From CBDBJK01 sp965206395 (GTDB lineage Bacteria > Chloroflexota > Dehalococcoidia > Lucifugimonadales > CATOSD01): a stretch of 64,000 bases of DNA. How positions within the stretch are numbered: the stretch's first letter is position 1; each line of letters begins with the position of its first letter. Position numbers and translations under genes: made by a program. A model generated the notes under the pieces. That model saw only the letters and a program-made list of their open reading frames with translations, did not search any database and was not told where the DNA came from. The stretch is taken from assembly GCA_965206395.1 (NCBI GenBank), contig CBDBJK010000037.1:248001-312000 (forward strand). Reading direction: 5' to 3'. This document shows, piece after piece, positions 45,048 to 53,149 of the stretch.

Positions 45048-46190
45048 GTGTTAGAGCAAACCGGGCTTTCCTTTACCTGGCTTAATCCTACAAGAGTCGT
45101 CTTCGGAGTAGGGAAGCTGTCGGAGCTGACGTCGATAATCGACGAGACGGCAGGGACAGACGCTCAGGTGTTCCTCGTGACGGGCCGCCAGAGTCTAAGG
45201 GCGAGAGGAATTCTCCAGAAGGTGCTCGATTCAATAGGCCCTTCGAGGGTGGCCTTGTTTGACAAGGTTCCGCCGTTTCCGTCGCCCGGCAACGTTGACG
45301 ACGCGTTAGAGGCTTGTCGCAAATCGTCCGCTGACGTCGTTGTGGCTATCGGCGGAGGCAGCGCGATGGACCTCGCCAAGGCGGTGGCGATTCTGATGGC
45401 TCACGAAGGTGGCTCACGTCAGTACGCGATGCGCGAAAAGAGCCTTCAGCGTCCCGGATTACCCTTCATCGCCGTTCCCACCACCTCTGGAAGCAGCAGC
45501 GAGGTAACGTCGGGCGCGGCGCTGTGGGACATAGAGGCGAAACGCTCGATGGGCCTGAACAGTCCGCTTATGTTTCCGACTGTCGCTATCGTCGATCCGC
45601 AACTTACGATGAGCATGTCGAAAACGCTGGCCGCCGTGTCTGGCATGGACGCCTTCACCAGCGCATTCGAGTCTTACTGGTCGCTGGACGCCGAGCCTAT
45701 CGCCGACGCCATAGACCTGGAAGTGGTCAAAATGTACGCTGGCAACCTGGAACGCTCGTGCATTCAGGGCGACCTTGAGTCTCGTTCCACCTGCGCCCTT
45801 GCCGCCACGATGTCAGGCATTGCCTACAGCAACAGCCATCCGAATGTGTGTCACGCCGTGGGCAGTCCGCTGACGCTCTTCTGGAACGCCGACCACGGCC
45901 AGGCTGTGGGCATCACACTTTCCACGTTCTTGAGGTGGAACGCCCCCGCGATTTCCCATAAGCTGCCCGCACTCTGGGATGCGCTTGGCGTCGGAAATCT
46001 GGACGAGGCTGTGGCTCGCATCACGCAGATAATGGAGAGGTGTGGCCTGGAGACCCGGCTCGGCGGCCTGGGCATCGGCAACGATGACATGGAGACGCTG
46101 CTGGAGCATATCCGATGGGACAGGTTAGGCGTCCTCCCTCGTCCGCCGGAGCGAGAGGACGCCCGAACCCTGCTTCAAGAGCTGATGTAA
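45048..46190 (+). CDS. Iron-containing alcohol dehydrogenase
   Basis: The 380-residue group III dehydrogenase binds NAD(P) and Fe2+. Visible are VVFGVGKLSELTSII, the dinucleotide-binding VVVAIGGGSAMDLAKAVAIL, FIAVPTTSGSSSEVTSGA, and metal-site residues in SGMDAFTSAFESY, NVCHAVGSPL and NADHGQAVGI. It interconverts an alcohol and an aldehyde or ketone in the cytosol; the substrate is unknown. Start is GTG with GAGG 7 nt upstream. It converges closely (3 bp) on the ribbon-helix-helix gene. Confidence 0.92.
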   Translation: MLEQTGLSFTWLNPTRVVFGVGKLSELTSIIDETAGTDAQVFLVTGRQSLRARGILQKVLDSIGPSRVALFDKVPPFPSPGNVDDALEACRKSSADVVVAIGGGSAMDLAKAVAILMAHEGGSRQYAMREKSLQRPGLPFIAVPTTSGSSSEVTSGAALWDIEAKRSMGLNSPLMFPTVAIVDPQLTMSMSKTLAAVSGMDAFTSAFESYWSLDAEPIADAIDLEVVKMYAGNLERSCIQGDLESRSTCALAATMSGIAYSNSHPNVCHAVGSPLTLFWNADHGQAVGITLSTFLRWNAPAISHKLPALWDALGVGNLDEAVARITQIMERCGLETRLGGLGIGNDDMETLLEHIRWDRLGVLPRPPEREDARTLLQELM

Positions 46191-46193
46191 GGC

Positions 46194-46619
46194 TTATTCT
46201 TGAACTTCTGAAGCTGTAGGATAGTCTTCCTGTTCCAGGATATCCCGAAGCTCCTCTTTAGCTTTCCTGATGTTCTCGATTTTCTCGCCAATCTTATCGA
46301 ACATCCCTTTGCGCGACTTGACGCCTTCGCCTATCAGATACGCCGCCGCCTCGGAGCGGCTGCTTGCCAGTCCCGCCTCCACCAGTTCATCGAGCTTCGA
46401 CAGACTCTCTTTGTCGACTCGCACCATGACCACGCTGTCTCTGGTTGAACGCCCGCCGTGTATGGTGTCCTTGATTGTTTCCTTCAAGTTCTCCCCGACA
46501 GACTCGGCTGCTTCAGACCCGCGTATCACGGCAACTCGAACAACCTTGCTAACATCGCCAACAATTTCCTCCACATCGTCGAGAATCCTTCTTCTCCTGT
46601 TTTTGGGTTCCTCTTCCAT
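46194..46619 (-). CDS. Ribbon-helix-helix DNA-binding protein with coiled-coil flanks
   Basis: A 141-residue protein. Residues ~62-100 (SVVMVRVDKESLSKLDELVEAG then SRSEAAAYLIGEGVK) follow the ribbon-helix-helix pattern: one strand, helix, turn, helix. The N-terminus is charged and helical, the C-terminus (KIGEKIENIRKAKEELRDIL) a likely coiled coil. It is probably a transcription regulator. A 16-bp palindrome overlaps its own -10 box, which suggests autorepression. The ATG at 46619 follows AAAGGAGAA. No target gene beyond itself is evident; the divergent MATE gene starts 150 bp away. Confidence 0.78.
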   Translation of the reverse strand: MEEEPKNRRRRILDDVEEIVGDVSKVVRVAVIRGSEAAESVGENLKETIKDTIHGGRSTRDSVVMVRVDKESLSKLDELVEAGLASSRSEAAAYLIGEGVKSRKGMFDKIGEKIENIRKAKEELRDILEQEDYPTASEVQE

Positions 46620-46646
46620 GCGAATTCTCCTTTCTGAAGTGTAATC

Positions 46647-46664
46647 TAATTACATGTAATTATA
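46647..46664 (-). promoter_or_regulatory. Palindromic operator overlapping a -10 box
   Basis: TAATTACATGTAATTA (46647-46662) is a perfect 16-bp palindrome. On the minus strand the TATAAT -10 of the ribbon-helix-helix gene (46664-46659) overlaps its edge, 40 bp before the start codon. A further GTAAT half-site lies beside it (46641-46645). A dimeric repressor bound here would block the promoter. Confidence 0.65.
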
Positions 46665-46771
46665 CATCATCCTTACGAAAAAGCAAACACGTCATTTGAC
46701 TGGGTGTCCCTCATGGAGTATGCTTGCCTCAGGCTGTGTGGATTTTCTGGCAGCCCCGAAGGATGGGTCGG

Positions 46772-48238
46772 ATGGCCGATGATGATCTACAAACTCCTGA
46801 CCAGAATACGCGCCAGGCAGCAGATAATTCCCACGACAGGGAAACAGACTCTCCCAGTCCACCGGTAAGCAAGCGAAGGCGTTCGTCTTACGCTACCCGC
46901 GATCTCACCAAGGGCAGCGTCCCCAAGAACCTCTGGTTTCTCGGCTGGCCGCAGGTAGCTGAAGGGTTCCTCAGCGTCGTAGACCAGCTCGCAGACCTCA
47001 TCTGGGCTGGCCGTTTAGGGTTCCAGGCCATCGCGGGCCTTGGCGTTGCTCAGACGTATCTCATGCTGGTGATGACGGCCAGGATGGGCCTCGACACAGG
47101 CATGAGGACGATGATTGCCCGGGCCGTGGGTATGCGCAACATACCATATGCGAACCACGTCTTCATGCAGTCTCTTACGCTGTCTTCTATGTTCGCGGCG
47201 GTTTCCGTCCTCGTTGGGCTTTTCTTGACAGAGCCGATGCTTCGTATTCTGGGGCTAAGCGATGCGGTCGTGAGCCAGGCCTCCGGTTACATGCGCGTGC
47301 AGTTCATTGTGATGGCCGTAATGGGTTATCAGCGTCTGAGCGCCAGCGCCCTTCAGTCCTCTGGCGACAGCCTAACTCCTCTGAAGGCTGCCACCGTAAC
47401 GAGAGTCACCCATCTGGTACTCAGCCCGCTGCTCATATTTGGCGTGTGGTTTTTCCCTTCGATGGGACTCACCGGGGCCGCCGCGGCCAACTTGTTCGCC
47501 GTGACTCTGGGCGCAATAATGAACTTCTATGCCCTTATCAGGGGGACTTCCAGGCTTTCTCTCGACCTTCGCAATTATAGTATCGACCTGCCTTTAATCT
47601 GGCGTCTTATCAAAATCGGCGCTCCTGCTTCGGTCACGAACATGCAGAGGGGATTCGGTCAACTGATAGTGGTGGGCATTGTGGCCTCCTTCGGAGATGG
47701 CGCACTCGCCGCGTTCGCTCTTACCCGACGCACCGAGAACGTGGTCAATCAGAGCAGCAGGAGCCTCGGCAGGGCGGCAGGCGCGCTGGCAGGGCAAAAC
47801 CTGGGAGCGAACCTGCCTGAGCGTGCCAAGAGTTCGATAAATTGGGCGCTCACATATATCACGGCAGGCACTCTCGTCATCGTCATTGGATTTCTGGTGT
47901 TCCCTGATGCTGTGGCTTCCTTCTTCAATAGCGATACCGAATTCGTGGCGCAGGCGTCCACATGGATTACCATCGTCGCAGTGGGCTACCTGTCTATGAG
48001 CGCGGTGCAGGTGTTTACGCAAGCGTTGAATAGCACCGGCGACACCATGGCACCGATGGTGATAACACTTTCCACGATGTGGGCGGTTGAGATACCCCTG
48101 GCATTCGCGCTATCGCTGCTAACGCCTCTGGGTCAGTTCGGCGTTCCCTGGGCCATTGTCGCTGGCATGACCTTGAGGTTATTAGCATTTATCTGGTACT
48201 ACTCCAAAGGACGCTGGCTCCGTACAGGAATGTTGTAG
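46772..48238 (+). CDS. MATE-family efflux transporter
   Basis: A 488-residue MATE transporter with 12 TM helices after a ~60-residue polar, probably cytosolic N-terminus (SPPVSKRRRSSYATRDLTKG). Typical blocks: FLGWPQVAEGFLSVVDQLADLIWAGRLGFQAIAGLGVAQ, MRMQF-like VQFIVMAVMGYQRLSASALQSSGDS, GLTGAAAANLFAV, and the second-half IKIGAPASVTNMQRGFGQL. It exports cationic drugs or other organic molecules against Na+ or H+. The start is uncertain: ATG 46772 has AAGG 9 nt upstream and ATG 46763 is also possible. Confidence 0.9.
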   Translation: MADDDLQTPDQNTRQAADNSHDRETDSPSPPVSKRRRSSYATRDLTKGSVPKNLWFLGWPQVAEGFLSVVDQLADLIWAGRLGFQAIAGLGVAQTYLMLVMTARMGLDTGMRTMIARAVGMRNIPYANHVFMQSLTLSSMFAAVSVLVGLFLTEPMLRILGLSDAVVSQASGYMRVQFIVMAVMGYQRLSASALQSSGDSLTPLKAATVTRVTHLVLSPLLIFGVWFFPSMGLTGAAAANLFAVTLGAIMNFYALIRGTSRLSLDLRNYSIDLPLIWRLIKIGAPASVTNMQRGFGQLIVVGIVASFGDGALAAFALTRRTENVVNQSSRSLGRAAGALAGQNLGANLPERAKSSINWALTYITAGTLVIVIGFLVFPDAVASFFNSDTEFVAQASTWITIVAVGYLSMSAVQVFTQALNSTGDTMAPMVITLSTMWAVEIPLAFALSLLTPLGQFGVPWAIVAGMTLRLLAFIWYYSKGRWLRTGML

Positions 48239-48340
48239 CTTATTTCTTGATCAGAGAAGTCCATGTCACGAGCGGCCTTCGTATGCTATTCTAGTTAAGA
48301 CGTGAGAAGATATTATTAAGAAGTTCTTAGGCATCAGACT

Positions 48341-48898
48341 ATGACTCAACATCCAGACTCACAAGCAACCAAAGGAACAACCGAGGCGCTTCCACCAAAA
48401 AGGCGGTCCTTGGACTTCCTGGTGCTTTTAACCGTGCCGTTGGTGCTGGCGGTAGACCAGATTACCAAGCAACTGGTTCGAGCTAATCTAGACCTGGGTG
48501 AATCGTGGCCCGCGACTGGCTTTTTTCGGCTGACTCATGGAACAAATACAGGCACGGCATTCGGACTTTTCCCCAATCAGACGCTCGTCCTGATAATAGC
48601 CTCGGTGATAGCCATCGGGTTCCTGATATATTTCTACAGGACTCACGCGCTTCCCATGCCGCTTCTCAGATTCGCCATTGGTTTGCAGCTAGGCGGCGCG
48701 CTGGGCAATCTCATTGACAGGCTGAGGACGGGCGCGGTAGTGGACTTCTTCGATGTAGGAAGGTGGCCTATTTTCAACGTGGCCGATTCCTCAATCGTCG
48801 TTGGGATGGCTCTGCTCGTCGGAACCTTGATCTTGACCGGCAAGGACAAAGAGCCATCGAATGAGCCGGAACCCGGCCCGTCGAGCGACAGCCCTTGA
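48341..48898 (+). CDS. lspA: Lipoprotein signal peptidase (signal peptidase II)
   Basis: LspA cuts the signal peptide of diacylglyceryl-modified prolipoproteins in the membrane, and would process the lipoproteins encoded at 8.8, 17.4 and 51.5 kb. Four TM helices and the conserved regions are present: VDQITKQLVRANL, the NTGTAFGLFPN box, GGALGNLIDRLRTGAVVDFFDV and IFNVADSSIVVG, the last two carrying the catalytic Asp pair. 185 residues with a polar ~25-residue N-terminus and a short disordered C-terminus. TTGA overlap with rluD, a common pairing in bacteria. Confidence 0.95.
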   Translation: MTQHPDSQATKGTTEALPPKRRSLDFLVLLTVPLVLAVDQITKQLVRANLDLGESWPATGFFRLTHGTNTGTAFGLFPNQTLVLIIASVIAIGFLIYFYRTHALPMPLLRFAIGLQLGGALGNLIDRLRTGAVVDFFDVGRWPIFNVADSSIVVGMALLVGTLILTGKDKEPSNEPEPGPSSDSP

Positions 48899-49809
48899 GC
48901 CACACCCAGACCTTCACCGCCGATTCTAGCGGAGAGCGTCTGGATATTTTCTTGAGCAAACAGTGTCCCGATCTCTCTCGCTCTAGGCTGCAACATCTCA
49001 TAGCAGATGGCTGCGTTACGCTTGATGGAGCAATCGCAAAGCCATCTTCCAGGCTTCGAGAGGGACAGCTTATTGGCCTCACTATCCCTGATGTGGCCCA
49101 GAGCCACATGGAGCCGCAGGATATTCCTCTAACGGTCGTGTATCAGGATAGCGACCTTCTGGTGATCGACAAGCAAGCGGGGCTTACCGTCCATCCCGCG
49201 CCGGGCCATCCAGATCAGACGCTAGTGAACGCCGTGCTCGCGCTTTGCCCCGATTTGCAGGGCATCGGAGGCACAGTGCGCCCCGGCATTGTACACAGGC
49301 TGGACAAGGACACCTCCGGCCTGCTGGTCGTCGCCAAGAACGAGAAGGCCCACGCAAAGCTGACGGCACAGATCAAGGAGCGGAGTTTTACGAAGCTCTA
49401 CGTCGCGTTGGCGCACGGGAAAGTGTCGCCCGCCGAGGCGGTCATAGAGGCCGCGATAGGCCGCGACCCGGGCAATAGAAAGCGGATGGCTATTGTTTCC
49501 AATGGTCGTGAGGCGACAACTCGATATAAGGTTCTGAAGTATTACAAAGGCTATTCGCTCATCGAGGTAAAGCTCATCACAGGCCGCACGCACCAGATCC
49601 GCGTACACTTTGCCTCTCTAGCGCATCCGCTGGCGGGCGACGGTATCTATGGAAAGCCGCATCCTTTGCTCGACCGCCATTTCCTTCACGCAAGCGTATT
49701 GGGCTTCCAACATCCATCGACAGACGAGTACGTGGAATTTTCGTCAGAGCTTCCCGACGAGCTAACCGCATTTCTCGAAACGTTGGAAATTTCCAAAAGA
49801 GTCAGCTAA
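48895..49809 (+). CDS. rluD: Ribosomal large-subunit pseudouridine synthase D-type
   Basis: A 304-residue RluA-family synthase with an N-terminal S4 RNA-binding domain (GERLDIFLSKQCPDLSRSRLQHLIADGCV) and the catalytic PGIVHRLDKDTSGLLVVAKN, where the Asp is the nucleophile; later LITGRTHQIRVHFASLAHPLAGDGIYG. It converts U to pseudouridine in 23S rRNA, probably in helix 69. The start is a TTG overlapping the lspA stop, immediately before the first strand of the S4 domain. Confidence 0.92.
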   Translation: MSHTQTFTADSSGERLDIFLSKQCPDLSRSRLQHLIADGCVTLDGAIAKPSSRLREGQLIGLTIPDVAQSHMEPQDIPLTVVYQDSDLLVIDKQAGLTVHPAPGHPDQTLVNAVLALCPDLQGIGGTVRPGIVHRLDKDTSGLLVVAKNEKAHAKLTAQIKERSFTKLYVALAHGKVSPAEAVIEAAIGRDPGNRKRMAIVSNGREATTRYKVLKYYKGYSLIEVKLITGRTHQIRVHFASLAHPLAGDGIYGKPHPLLDRHFLHASVLGFQHPSTDEYVEFSSELPDELTAFLETLEISKRVS

Positions 49810-49838
49810 TGCAGATTCCCGTGTGTACAGCGTAACAC

Positions 49839-50726
49839 TTACGCGCGCTCATGTGGATTTTCGCTGGTGTCTGACGCAGGGGCCGCCGCCTCGACCCTGC
49901 TGTTCAGCCGTGAGCGACTCAGCCAGCCAGCAAAGGATGAGCCAGCCAGCGTTATGATTAGCAGCCCCGCCGCCGTCAAAACCACCGAGCCACCGGCGGC
50001 GATATTGGCGTAGAACGAAATTGCCAATCCCAGCAGCGAACTGAACACGCCGACGACGATTGCGAGCGCAATCGCCGCGCGCAACCCAGTCGCCAGTCTG
50101 AGGCTCACCATTACCGGAATGACGATTAACGCGCCCACCAGCAGCACACCCACGACGCGCATTGACAGCGTTATCGTCGCTCCGGTGAGCACTGCCAGCA
50201 CAAGATTGATGGAGAATACCCGCACTCCGCTCGTCCGTGCAAGGTCGGCATCGAACGAGCTTTGTGATAGCTCTGGATAGAAAAGCGCAATGAATCCAAG
50301 GACGACAACAGTCAGCCCCGCAAGCAGCCACAGGTCGGTGGAGTCTACCGTGAGTATGCTGCCGAAAAGGTATGCAAACAGGTCGACGTTGAATCCGTCG
50401 GCAAGGCTAATGATGACGATGGCTACAGCAAGCGCGCTGTACAGGACCACAGCCAGGGCCGCATCTCCCGGCATAATCCGGCGCGACCTCAAGAACTCGA
50501 TTGTCAGCGCCGCGACCGAGGTTGCCCCCAGAGCAACGAGCGGCGGAAACGTGTTGGTTAGCAAGCCGATAGCTACGCCAGCAAGCGCGACGTGCGAGAG
50601 GCTGTCCGCAAAAAGCGACAGCCTGCGCAGCACAAGAAACGTGCCGAGCGCGGGGGCGAGCGCGCCCACAAATGCGCCGCCTATCAGGGCGCGGATCATG
50701 AAGTCGTAGTCAAATATCGCTGGCAT
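49839..50726 (-). CDS. znuB: Zinc ABC transporter permease
   Basis: A 295-residue ABC-3 permease with eight or nine TM helices. Signatures: ALIGGAFVGALAPALGTFLVLRRLSLFADSLSHVALAGVAIGL near the start and GVLLVGALIVIPVMVSLRLATG in the second half. It is the membrane channel for the ZnuA-delivered metal. Last gene of the zur-znuACB operon; the presence of zur makes zinc the likely ion, manganese being the alternative for this family. Start at 50726, 4 bp after the znuC stop, is the best fit though without strong ribosome site. Confidence 0.9.
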   Translation of the reverse strand: MPAIFDYDFMIRALIGGAFVGALAPALGTFLVLRRLSLFADSLSHVALAGVAIGLLTNTFPPLVALGATSVAALTIEFLRSRRIMPGDAALAVVLYSALAVAIVIISLADGFNVDLFAYLFGSILTVDSTDLWLLAGLTVVVLGFIALFYPELSQSSFDADLARTSGVRVFSINLVLAVLTGATITLSMRVVGVLLVGALIVIPVMVSLRLATGLRAAIALAIVVGVFSSLLGLAISFYANIAAGGSVVLTAAGLLIITLAGSSFAGWLSRSRLNSRVEAAAPASDTSENPHERA

Positions 50727-50730
50727 AGGT

Positions 50731-51531
50731 CTAGCGGTGCTCGTGGAGCGCGTCATGCAGCAGCACGTCCATCGGAAGGCCGTAAAGCTGCGAAAGCTCG
50801 CTCTGAGTTATCCCGTGCGGCGAACCGTGGAACACGAGGGTGCGGTTGATACAGGCGACGACCGTTGCCTCCCGCATCACGGCCCCAATGTCATGAGTGA
50901 CCATTAGGATGGTGATATCGCGCTCGTCGTTTATGCGCCTCAGCATCGCGTAAAGCTGTTCCTGTCCTGCGGCATCGACGCCCGCCTCTGGCTCGTCAAG
51001 CACGAGCAAATCAGGCTCGCGAACGAGAGCGTGGGCAATCAAGGCCCGTTGCTGCTGTCCGACGGACAGAGTCGAGATTCGCCGCCTTCTCAAATCCTCC
51101 ATGCCTACCGTTTCCAGGGCATTGAGCACTTCAGGTTGGCCGTTGCGACGCCAGAACGCCAGCGGGTCGAAGCCGCGATAAAGCCCCTGCGCCACGATTT
51201 CTTCAACCGTGGCGGGAAACTGGTTATCCACTCCCTGCATCGTCTGGGGCACATAGCCGACTCGCTGCCAATCGCGGAACTTGTCCGGCGGCTGACCAAA
51301 CAATTTCACAAAGCCGCGGGTCGGCTTGAGGAGGCCAAGGGCAAGTCTCAGCAGGGTCGTCTTTCCGCTGCCGTTGGGACCGAGAATGGCGGCGAACTCG
51401 CCGCGCCCGACTGTAAAGGTAATGTCTTCTACTGCCGCCTCGGAATTGTACTGGAACCAGGTGTGGTTGAATTCCAAGCTCGGACTGAGCTCTATCCTGG
51501 TCTTACCATTTTTGCTGTTCAATTGTTGCAC
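50731..51531 (-). CDS. znuC: Zinc ABC transporter ATP-binding protein
   Basis: A 266-residue ATPase: Walker A LGPNGSGKTTLLRLALG, signature LSVGQQQRALIAHAL, Walker B LLVLDEPEAGVD, and switch His in ILMVTHDIGAVM. The signature with V in place of SG is common in metal-uptake ATPases. It powers uptake through ZnuB. The GTG start overlaps the end of znuA by 13 bp, showing coupling. Confidence 0.92.
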   Translation of the reverse strand: MQQLNSKNGKTRIELSPSLEFNHTWFQYNSEAAVEDITFTVGRGEFAAILGPNGSGKTTLLRLALGLLKPTRGFVKLFGQPPDKFRDWQRVGYVPQTMQGVDNQFPATVEEIVAQGLYRGFDPLAFWRRNGQPEVLNALETVGMEDLRRRRISTLSVGQQQRALIAHALVREPDLLVLDEPEAGVDAAGQEQLYAMLRRINDERDITILMVTHDIGAVMREATVVACINRTLVFHGSPHGITQSELSQLYGLPMDVLLHDALHEHR

Positions 51532-52466
51532 TCCAGAGCGGCGCGAAGGCTTTTCAGGTTCGCGTTCATTATCGAGAAATAGGTCTCGCCCCGCACCGAC
51601 TCGTCGGCGGTAAGGCTCTCTAGCGGGTGGAGAACCAAGGTCTGTGCGCCGACCTCCTTGGCTAAGGCCTCGGCGAGCCTGACACTGACGATGACTTCGA
51701 CCAGCACGTATCTCACCTCAAGCTCCTCAATCCTGTCAGCAAGTCTCGCGAAGTCACGGGACAAAGGTTCGGCCTCCGGCGAAAGGCCCGCAATCGCAAC
51801 CTGCTTCAAGCCGTACCTTCGAGCGAGGTAGCCAAAGGCATCATGTGATGTGACGAACTCGCTGAGGCGGCATTCAGCCAGCGCAAACTGAAATCGCGCA
51901 TCCAGTTGCTCAAGTTCGGCAACCAGCAGACCGGCATTTTCGGCGTAGACTTCGGCACTGTCCGAGTCCGCGCGACTCATGCCGTCAAGAATCGGCTTGA
52001 CTTGCTCGATTGCCTTCAGTGGATCGAGCCACACGTGAGGGTCGCCAGATGTAAGGTCGGTTAGCCCGCTGCTCGTCTCTACGATCAAAGTTTGGCTCTC
52101 GTCTATGGACTCTAGCGCGCGGTCAATCCAAGGCTCAAAGCCCGTGCCGTTATAGACAATCAGATCGGCGGAGTTTAATTGGCGGATGTCATCTGGCCTT
52201 GGCTCGAAGTCGTGGGCCTCCACGCCTGGCGGAACCAGATTGATAACCTCTACGGAGTCCCCGCCTATGCGACCGATGAAGTATTCCAATGCGTAGAGCG
52301 TGGTAACGACCCGCATTTTGCCAGAGCCGGGTTGATCGCTGGCATTTGAGCCAACAGGCCGTTCTTCGCCAGCGCACGCGGTTGCAAGAGCGGTGATTCC
52401 GATTAGAGTTAACATCATGAAATATACTAGATTCAATTGCCTCAAATTATTGATCCTTTGTCTCAT
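51519..52466 (-). CDS. znuA: Zinc ABC transporter substrate-binding lipoprotein
   Basis: A cluster A-I metal-binding protein of about 315 residues with a lipobox-like LATAC at the end of its signal peptide. Metal ligands are likely the His in PPGVEAHDFEPRP, in GDPHVWLDPLKAIEQV, and in VTSHDAFGYLARRYGLKQVAI; LRYVLVEVIVSVRLAEAL (with one or more substitutions) precedes the C-terminus. It captures extracellular zinc for ZnuBC. The His-rich loop common in ZnuA is missing. The start is uncertain: ATG at 52466, or ATGs at 52418 and 52415 closer to the signal peptide core. Confidence 0.9.
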   Translation of the reverse strand: MRQRINNLRQLNLVYFMMLTLIGITALATACAGEERPVGSNASDQPGSGKMRVVTTLYALEYFIGRIGGDSVEVINLVPPGVEAHDFEPRPDDIRQLNSADLIVYNGTGFEPWIDRALESIDESQTLIVETSSGLTDLTSGDPHVWLDPLKAIEQVKPILDGMSRADSDSAEVYAENAGLLVAELEQLDARFQFALAECRLSEFVTSHDAFGYLARRYGLKQVAIAGLSPEAEPLSRDFARLADRIEELEVRYVLVEVIVSVRLAEALAKEVGAQTLVLHPLESLTADESVRGETYFSIMNANLKSLRAALECNN

Positions 52467-52508
52467 TAAAAAGCAGGCCATACATGTTATATGGCAACGG
52501 CCGTTGGA

Positions 52509-52943
52509 TTACCCTCCAGAGTTGATGGCGCATTGCTGACAGATGATGTAGAACTCCATGCGGTGTCCCACTATCTCACCGGAAATGTCCGCGCCTATCG
52601 TCCGCAGAAACCGCTCGATGGTCACATCCCTGAACTCGCTCACCGTCCCGCACGTAACGCAGACGGTGTGGTGGTGGTGCTCGATGCGGGCCAGGCTGTA
52701 CTTCGGCGCGCCGTTTGGCAGGGCCAGTTTGCAAATGACCCCGGCCTCGAGCAGGAGTTTAATTGTCCTGTACACTGTGGCTCGGCCCACGTCTGGAAGC
52801 TCGCCGCAGATTTCCTCCGCGCTGAAACCCACCTCTTTACTGTCTAGAAGTTCGACAACGCTGCGGCGCGGCTCTGTGACTCGATATCCCCGGTCTTCCA
52901 GAACTGCCAGCAGATCAGGTCGGGTTTGTTTAGCATCAATCAT
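52509..52943 (-). CDS. zur: Fur-family metalloregulator, probably zinc uptake regulator
   Basis: A 144-residue Fur-family repressor with a winged helix (RPDLLAVLEDRGYRVTEPRRSVVELL, GRATVYRTIKLLLEAGVI) and a metal-binding dimerisation domain: RIEHHHHTVCVTCGTVSEF and the C-terminal CQQC, the two Cys pairs of the structural zinc site. Being the first gene of an operon with znuACB, it most likely senses zinc and represses the whole operon. A perfect 11-bp inverted repeat brackets its promoter -35 and is the candidate operator. I chose ATG 52943; a TTG at 52958 has no usable ribosome site. Confidence 0.9.
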   Translation of the reverse strand: MIDAKQTRPDLLAVLEDRGYRVTEPRRSVVELLDSKEVGFSAEEICGELPDVGRATVYRTIKLLLEAGVICKLALPNGAPKYSLARIEHHHHTVCVTCGTVSEFRDVTIERFLRTIGADISGEIVGHRMEFYIICQQCAINSGG

Positions 52944-53001
52944 GATACTTAGTCTCAATCCTAAGATACCAAACCTATCATAACAACAATTTTATAGAGA
53001 T

Positions 53002-53047
53002 AAGATATCATTATTTATTCTGCGGGTCAATTGTCTCGCAGAATAAA
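53002..53047 (-). promoter_or_regulatory. zur-znuACB promoter with candidate Zur operator
   Basis: On the minus strand: -35 TTGACC (53030-53025), 17-bp spacer, extended -10 TGA-TATCTT (-10 hexamer 53007-53002). A perfect inverted repeat TTTATTCTGCG (53014-53024) and CGCAGAATAAA (53037-53047), separated by 12 bp that contain the -35, is placed where a repressor would block RNA polymerase. A second, imperfect inverted repeat (TGATACTTAG/CTAAGATACCA) lies next to the zur start codon. Confidence 0.65.
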
Positions 53048-53086
53048 AACATCACCGCAAGGCCATTTTCAGAAGTGCGGCCTGCG

Positions 53087-53095
53087 TGTTAGAAT
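53087..53095 (+). promoter_or_regulatory. Extended -10 promoter of gltX
   Basis: TGTTAGAAT, 54 bp upstream of the GTG start of gltX, with a TTTTCA-like -35 at 17 bp. It is divergent from the zur promoter. Confidence 0.45.
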
Positions 53096-53149
53096 GCGGT
53101 AACACACAGATGCATCCCCAAGTAGGCAAGGAAAGGATTAGTAGACGAC

